DNA of 10,203 bases from Spirochaetaceae bacterium. Its GTDB lineage: Bacteria; Spirochaetota; Spirochaetia; Treponematales; Breznakiellaceae. Position 1 is the stretch's first letter. Each line of letters begins with the position of its first letter. The notes under the pieces were generated by a model that saw only the letters and a program-made list of their open reading frames with translations, made no database searches and had not been told where the DNA came from. Positions 7,371-10,203 of the stretch are shown piece after piece. Position numbers and translations under genes: made by a program. The stretch is taken from assembly GCA_031256815.1 (NCBI GenBank), contig JAIRPU010000005.1:1-10203 (forward strand). The letters run 5' to 3'.

Positions 7371-7942
7371 TTTGATATGCGCCGCCATTCCGCGGTAATA
7401 CGCCCGGCAATTTCCTCAGGCGATGCGGTTTCGGCATCTATTACCATATTTGCAACTGAATAATCATCATTGTCTATGCCATAAAGCCGCCGGTAGCGTT
7501 CGGAATCCTGCCTGTCCCGCTCAGATGTAAACTCCGTTACAGTTTTTAAATCTCCGCCTTCACGTGAGATTATACGCATAACACGGGTTTTTGCATCTGC
7601 TTTTAAATAGACTTTAAGCGCCGCTTCTTCCAGCATCCAAATTGCCAGTCTGGAACCTAAAACGCATCCTTTTTTGCTTTGGCGCGCCATCAATACCTGT
7701 CTTGTATCAATTTCGCGGTCCCAAAAATCATCCTGCGCCGCTTTTTTCAACACTTCTTCAAAGCTAATGTTATGCTCCGCGGCAAGATTTCTAAAAGTAA
7801 AATTTATAAACTGTAAACCTGTACGCTCAGCCACAAGCCGGCCTACAGTTGTATTACCGCAGCCGGATTTACCTGAAATTGCTATTTTATTACGCTCAAT
7901 TAACATTTTTTGCTGCATCCCTGGAACTGCACTAATATCCAT
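7367..7942 (-). CDS. Cytidylate-kinase-like P-loop nucleoside monophosphate kinase
   Basis: This 191-residue protein resembles the short, archaeal-type (d)CMP kinases and Treponema proteins annotated as cytidylate kinase family; these phosphorylate CMP with ATP in the cytoplasm. The P-loop is ISGKSGCGNTTV (G24 to T31). The usual Walker A lysine is N30, while K25 lies in the deviant signature position. Other family-like elements are WDREID (74-79), VLGSRLAIWM (94-103), an arginine-rich lid around RIISREGG (123-130), and RDRQDSERYRRLYGID (142-157). The longest start (7942) overlaps the upstream stop by 11 bases and has no clear ribosome site. The ATG at 7906 (residue 13) puts the P-loop nearer the N-terminus, as is usual, and has AGGGA 11 bases upstream, so the true protein may be 179 residues. 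It is second in a two-gene operon, and its stop overlaps the histidine kinase stop on the other strand. Confidence 0.78.
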   Translation of the reverse strand: MDISAVPGMQQKMLIERNKIAISGKSGCGNTTVGRLVAERTGLQFINFTFRNLAAEHNISFEEVLKKAAQDDFWDREIDTRQVLMARQSKKGCVLGSRLAIWMLEEAALKVYLKADAKTRVMRIISREGGDLKTVTEFTSERDRQDSERYRRLYGIDNDDYSVANMVIDAETASPEEIAGRITAEWRRISN

Positions 7943-9491
7943 CTGATTTAGCCCGGTTTTTATCGCGCTGATACAGCTCTTGATAAACCAGATTTCTATC
8001 TTTAAGTTTATCTTTTAATGGCTGGGAAAACGGCATATAACGCCAAAAAATACCCCGTACATTTTTATCCAGTTTTTGCACGCCTTCACGCTCTTTGGTC
8101 ATCCAAAGTATGTAATCTTGAATAAAATAAAGTTTTACATCGCCTTTCAATTTTTGGGTCTGAAACCATTGAAAATAGTTGCCTGTAAGCCCTTCGTCCA
8201 TCCAGTACATGGACGCAATTTCTTTTGCTACCTGCCACCTGAAATCTCCCATTGCGGTAAGTACGGCTATTGTCAGATTTTTTGGATACATCGGTATAGC
8301 AATACGCCCGCGGCTTGTTGCCTTGTTGTGCTTGTCAAACGGTTCCCAGCAAATTCCAAAATCACCATAACTTGGAATAAGAATAACATAGGGGACTATA
8401 CGATTTGGATTGTTTTTATAAAGACGAATAAACGCTTCGCAGTCCGCTTCTTCTACCCACGCGAGTTTTTTTATTATATTTTCGCGGAATCCAACGTTAT
8501 CTGCCATTGAATGAAAGTAATCGGCAGTCAAAACAGGGAACGAATTGCCCTGCCTTCCAATAGTCATTTTTGCCATTTGCCGTATTGAATTAAATTCCGT
8601 GTCAAGCGCGGCGAGATCAACAGAGGCCGATTCAGCAGCCTGCGTCGACTGAACTTTTTCGTTAAGAATACGGACATCTTCGCCGCTTTGGGAATATTCA
8701 TCCAATAACCGTGTTATTTCACGGTCAACACGGCTCATGTTTTTTAATAATTCCTGAATCTCGTTTATGGAAGCCCGCTGACCTTCTGTATATGGATTTT
8801 TAATTTCGTTAAATACAGATGATTTTTCGTGTTGAATAATATGCGCTGATTTTACGGTAAATTGCTTCTCAAGTTCATCACGCTCTGTGCTTTTTACCCG
8901 CAAAAGCCCTTTTGTTCCTTCAAGCTTGCCCGAAGATTTTTCCAAAAGTGATTTAAAATGGACATTTTCGTTACCTTTAGCGCCGGCGCCGGCTTCGTCC
9001 GTGCTGGAAGCTTTAACATCGCCGCGTCCTATTCGCTCAAACCACTCGTCTATATAATAAACAGGCTGTTCCAATCCGGAATTATCTATGATTTTTGCAA
9101 AAAACGAACGGCTTTCCGGTGAAAGCGCGCCAGGGTAGAGCATTGCAAAACGTAAAAAATATTTTTTGGCGCTGCTTAAACCGCCTAGCGAACCCTTCAT
9201 AATAACAGAAAAATAGTCCCAAAACGCGCTCGTCATTTGTTGCCGGTAGAGCGTCTTGTCCGCAGGTTCTTTTGCCGCTACATATTTTTGAAATACCGCA
9301 TGCAAGCGCTTGGCAGAATCGCCGCCTTCCGCAAAAATATTTTTGTAGTAGGCAGGGTCATTAAAAACAGCGCTTTCTTTTTCTTCAAGAAGTTTAGGAA
9401 TCTCTGGAAACCTTGAAGCAGCCGAAATATCAGAACCGGCGTCATTTTCTGGCGCGCCGGCATTTTCTCCAAAAACAAACGCGTCACTCAT
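7932..9491 (-). CDS. Conserved-looking hypothetical protein with central coiled coil
   Basis: This protein has 519 residues, with no signal peptide and no membrane helix, so it is probably cytoplasmic. I do not recognise a named domain. The N-terminal 25 residues are acidic and Ala/Gly-rich. Residues about 30-157 are helical with many aromatics (NDPAYYKNIF, FWDYFSVIMKGSLGGLSSAKKYF). Residues 160-178 form a Gly/Ala/Ser linker. Residues about 180-285 are a charged heptad-like coiled-coil stretch (LLEEK- and ELLKNMSRVDREITRLLDEY-type). The C-terminal part (about 315-515) is compact and rich in Trp and Tyr, notably GRIAIPMYPKNL, DFRWQVAKEIASMYWMDEGL and RGIFWRYMPFSQPLKDKL. I recall similar sequences as hypothetical proteins of Treponema, but without a function. 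The ATG has only a weak GGA eight bases upstream. A good promoter lies just ahead, and the kinase-like gene follows with overlap. Confidence 0.82.
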   Translation of the reverse strand: MSDAFVFGENAGAPENDAGSDISAASRFPEIPKLLEEKESAVFNDPAYYKNIFAEGGDSAKRLHAVFQKYVAAKEPADKTLYRQQMTSAFWDYFSVIMKGSLGGLSSAKKYFLRFAMLYPGALSPESRSFFAKIIDNSGLEQPVYYIDEWFERIGRGDVKASSTDEAGAGAKGNENVHFKSLLEKSSGKLEGTKGLLRVKSTERDELEKQFTVKSAHIIQHEKSSVFNEIKNPYTEGQRASINEIQELLKNMSRVDREITRLLDEYSQSGEDVRILNEKVQSTQAAESASVDLAALDTEFNSIRQMAKMTIGRQGNSFPVLTADYFHSMADNVGFRENIIKKLAWVEEADCEAFIRLYKNNPNRIVPYVILIPSYGDFGICWEPFDKHNKATSRGRIAIPMYPKNLTIAVLTAMGDFRWQVAKEIASMYWMDEGLTGNYFQWFQTQKLKGDVKLYFIQDYILWMTKEREGVQKLDKNVRGIFWRYMPFSQPLKDKLKDRNLVYQELYQRDKNRAKSDGY

Positions 9492-9527
9492 TTGTTATTT
9501 CCAATAATTGTCTTTTTCATTACATGA

Positions 9528-9556
9528 ATTCTATAAAAAGAAAAACCGTGCGTCAA
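9528..9556 (-). promoter_or_regulatory. Sigma-70-type promoter for the hypothetical/kinase operon
   Basis: Read on the minus strand, TTGACG (9556-9551) and TAGAAT (9533-9528) are separated by exactly 17 bases. Each matches the consensus at five of six positions. Transcription would begin near 9521, about 30 nt before the ATG at 9491. The -35 hexamer is identical to that of the four-gene operon promoter. Confidence 0.65.
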
Positions 9557-9580
9557 TAGGGTTTTTATCGGCATGAAAGC

Positions 9581-9610
9581 TATACAAAACGCTTTAAGCC
9601 GTGCTACACT
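9581..9610 (+). promoter_or_regulatory. Possible promoter giving a leaderless nucleotidyltransferase mRNA
   Basis: TATACA (9581-9586, 4 of 6 to TTGACA) and TACACT (9605-9610, 4 of 6 to TATAAT) are 18 bases apart. The expected start of transcription is at or within a base or two of the ATG at 9617. No Shine-Dalgarno sequence precedes that ATG (the bases just before it are CTTCCC), which fits a leaderless message. The hexamers are individually weak. Confidence 0.4.
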
Positions 9611-9616
9611 CTTCCC

Positions 9617-10203
9617 ATGCAGGCAATAATCCTTGCGGCGGGTATGGGGAGCCGCCTTGGCAAACACACAAGGGGCAACACCAAATGTATGCTCAACATA
9701 AACGGGCGCACACTTATAGAGCGCTCCCTGGACGCGCTGGACGCGGCGGAAATAACAAAATGCGTTATCGTTGTAGGTTATCAAAAACAAAATCTTATTG
9801 ATTTTATCGGGACGCGCTACAAAAAGATTGACATTACCTATGTCGCAAACGATATTTACAACAAAACAAACAATATTTATTCACTGTACCTTGCAAAGGA
9901 ATATCTCGAAGCGGACGATACGATACTGCTGGAAAGCGATTTGATTTTTGAAGAGCGTATTGTGCGCGATATGGTTACTCATCCGGCGCAGGCGGCGGCG
10001 GCGGTCGCGCTGTGGGAAGCGTGGATGGACGGCACGGTTGTTCAACTCGCGCCGGACAAGCGCATCGTAAGTTTTATTCCGGGTAAGTATTTCAATTTTG
10101 CCGACAAACAGAGTTATTACAAAACGGTAAACATCTACAAGTTTAGCAGGGAATTTTCGCGCACTCAGTATGTGCCGTTTCTGGAAGCGTACTGCAAGGC
10201 GCT
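9617..10203 (+). CDS. LicC-type NTP transferase (nucleotidyltransferase), N-terminal part, cut by the right edge
   Basis: There are 195 codons, open to the right edge. The protein starts with the nucleotidyltransferase signature MQAIILAAGMGSRLG, then NTKCM with the candidate catalytic K23. The stretch AND-IYNKTNNIYSLYLA (about 77-93) is typical of the choline-phosphate and 2-aminoethylphosphonate cytidylyltransferase group. ESDLIF (106-111) carries the likely metal-binding D108. DGTVV (138-142) and YYKTVNIYKFSREF (167-180) fit the same fold. Related proteins I recall are often longer, with a PLP-dependent aminotransferase fused after this domain, and are associated with phosphonate or phosphocholine modification of surface polymers. 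That fusion would lie beyond the window. The ATG at 9617 begins exactly at the conserved N-terminus. Sugar-phosphate nucleotidyltransferase is the main alternative. Transcribed divergently from the hypothetical/kinase operon. Confidence 0.82.
   Translation, partial: MQAIILAAGMGSRLGKHTRGNTKCMLNINGRTLIERSLDALDAAEITKCVIVVGYQKQNLIDFIGTRYKKIDITYVANDIYNKTNNIYSLYLAKEYLEADDTILLESDLIFEERIVRDMVTHPAQAAAAVALWEAWMDGTVVQLAPDKRIVSFIPGKYFNFADKQSYYKTVNIYKFSREFSRTQYVPFLEAYCKA

Noticed and set aside
7374..7420. GC-rich stretch after the histidine kinase as an intrinsic terminator
   Set aside because: There is no stable symmetric stem followed by a T-run on the plus strand, and the bases are coding on the minus strand.
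8180..8260. WMDEGL in the hypothetical protein as part of a gluzincin-type metalloprotease site
   Set aside because: No HExxH motif precedes it; the corresponding stretch reads RWQVAKE, so the zinc site is absent.
9573..9629. Short upstream open frame of 18 codons overlapping the nucleotidyltransferase start
   Set aside because: It has no ribosome site, lies in another frame, and sits before the predicted transcription start.

Overview
The window looks like a stretch of a spirochaete chromosome, most likely Treponema or a close relative. Three things point that way: the genes are moderately AT-rich, the dCache-HAMP-cyclase architecture is of spirochaetal type, and the kinase-like and hypothetical proteins on the minus strand resemble Treponema families I recall. 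No database search was possible, so the organism is an inference. I see no rRNA, tRNA, CRISPR array or complete insertion sequence.

Layout. (1) Positions 1-392 hold the 5' end of a gene running off the left edge on the minus strand, a 10-bp inverted repeat around its control region, AT-rich DNA without a gene, and a good sigma-70-type promoter (TTGACG-N17-TATTAT) reading right. (2) Positions 393-7370 are a tight four-gene plus-strand operon. It encodes a membrane-bound cyclase-like protein whose catalytic residues are all replaced, a single-pass periplasmic FecR-domain protein, an exported protein with an FN3-like domain and a predicted outer-membrane beta-barrel, and a 7TM hybrid histidine kinase with receiver and HPt domains. 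The gaps are 20 nt, 2 nt and a 4-nt ATGA overlap. (3) Positions 7367-9491 are a two-gene minus-strand operon: a conserved-looking hypothetical protein, then a small cytidylate-kinase-like P-loop protein. It converges on the first operon so closely that the two stop codons overlap. (4) Positions 9492-9616 are a divergent promoter region. From 9617 to the right edge runs the N-terminal part of a LicC-type nucleotidyltransferase, probably with a leaderless transcript.

How the genes may work together. The four-gene operon puts one product at the outer membrane, one in the periplasm anchored to the inner membrane, and two sensors in the inner membrane. This is consistent with a trans-envelope sensing pathway. 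The kinase keeps every phosphorelay residue but has no output domain and no response regulator beside it. The cyclase homologue keeps its sensor half and the overall cyclase fold but has lost its chemistry, so it is best read as a pseudo-cyclase. This signalling cassette is the most interesting part of the window.
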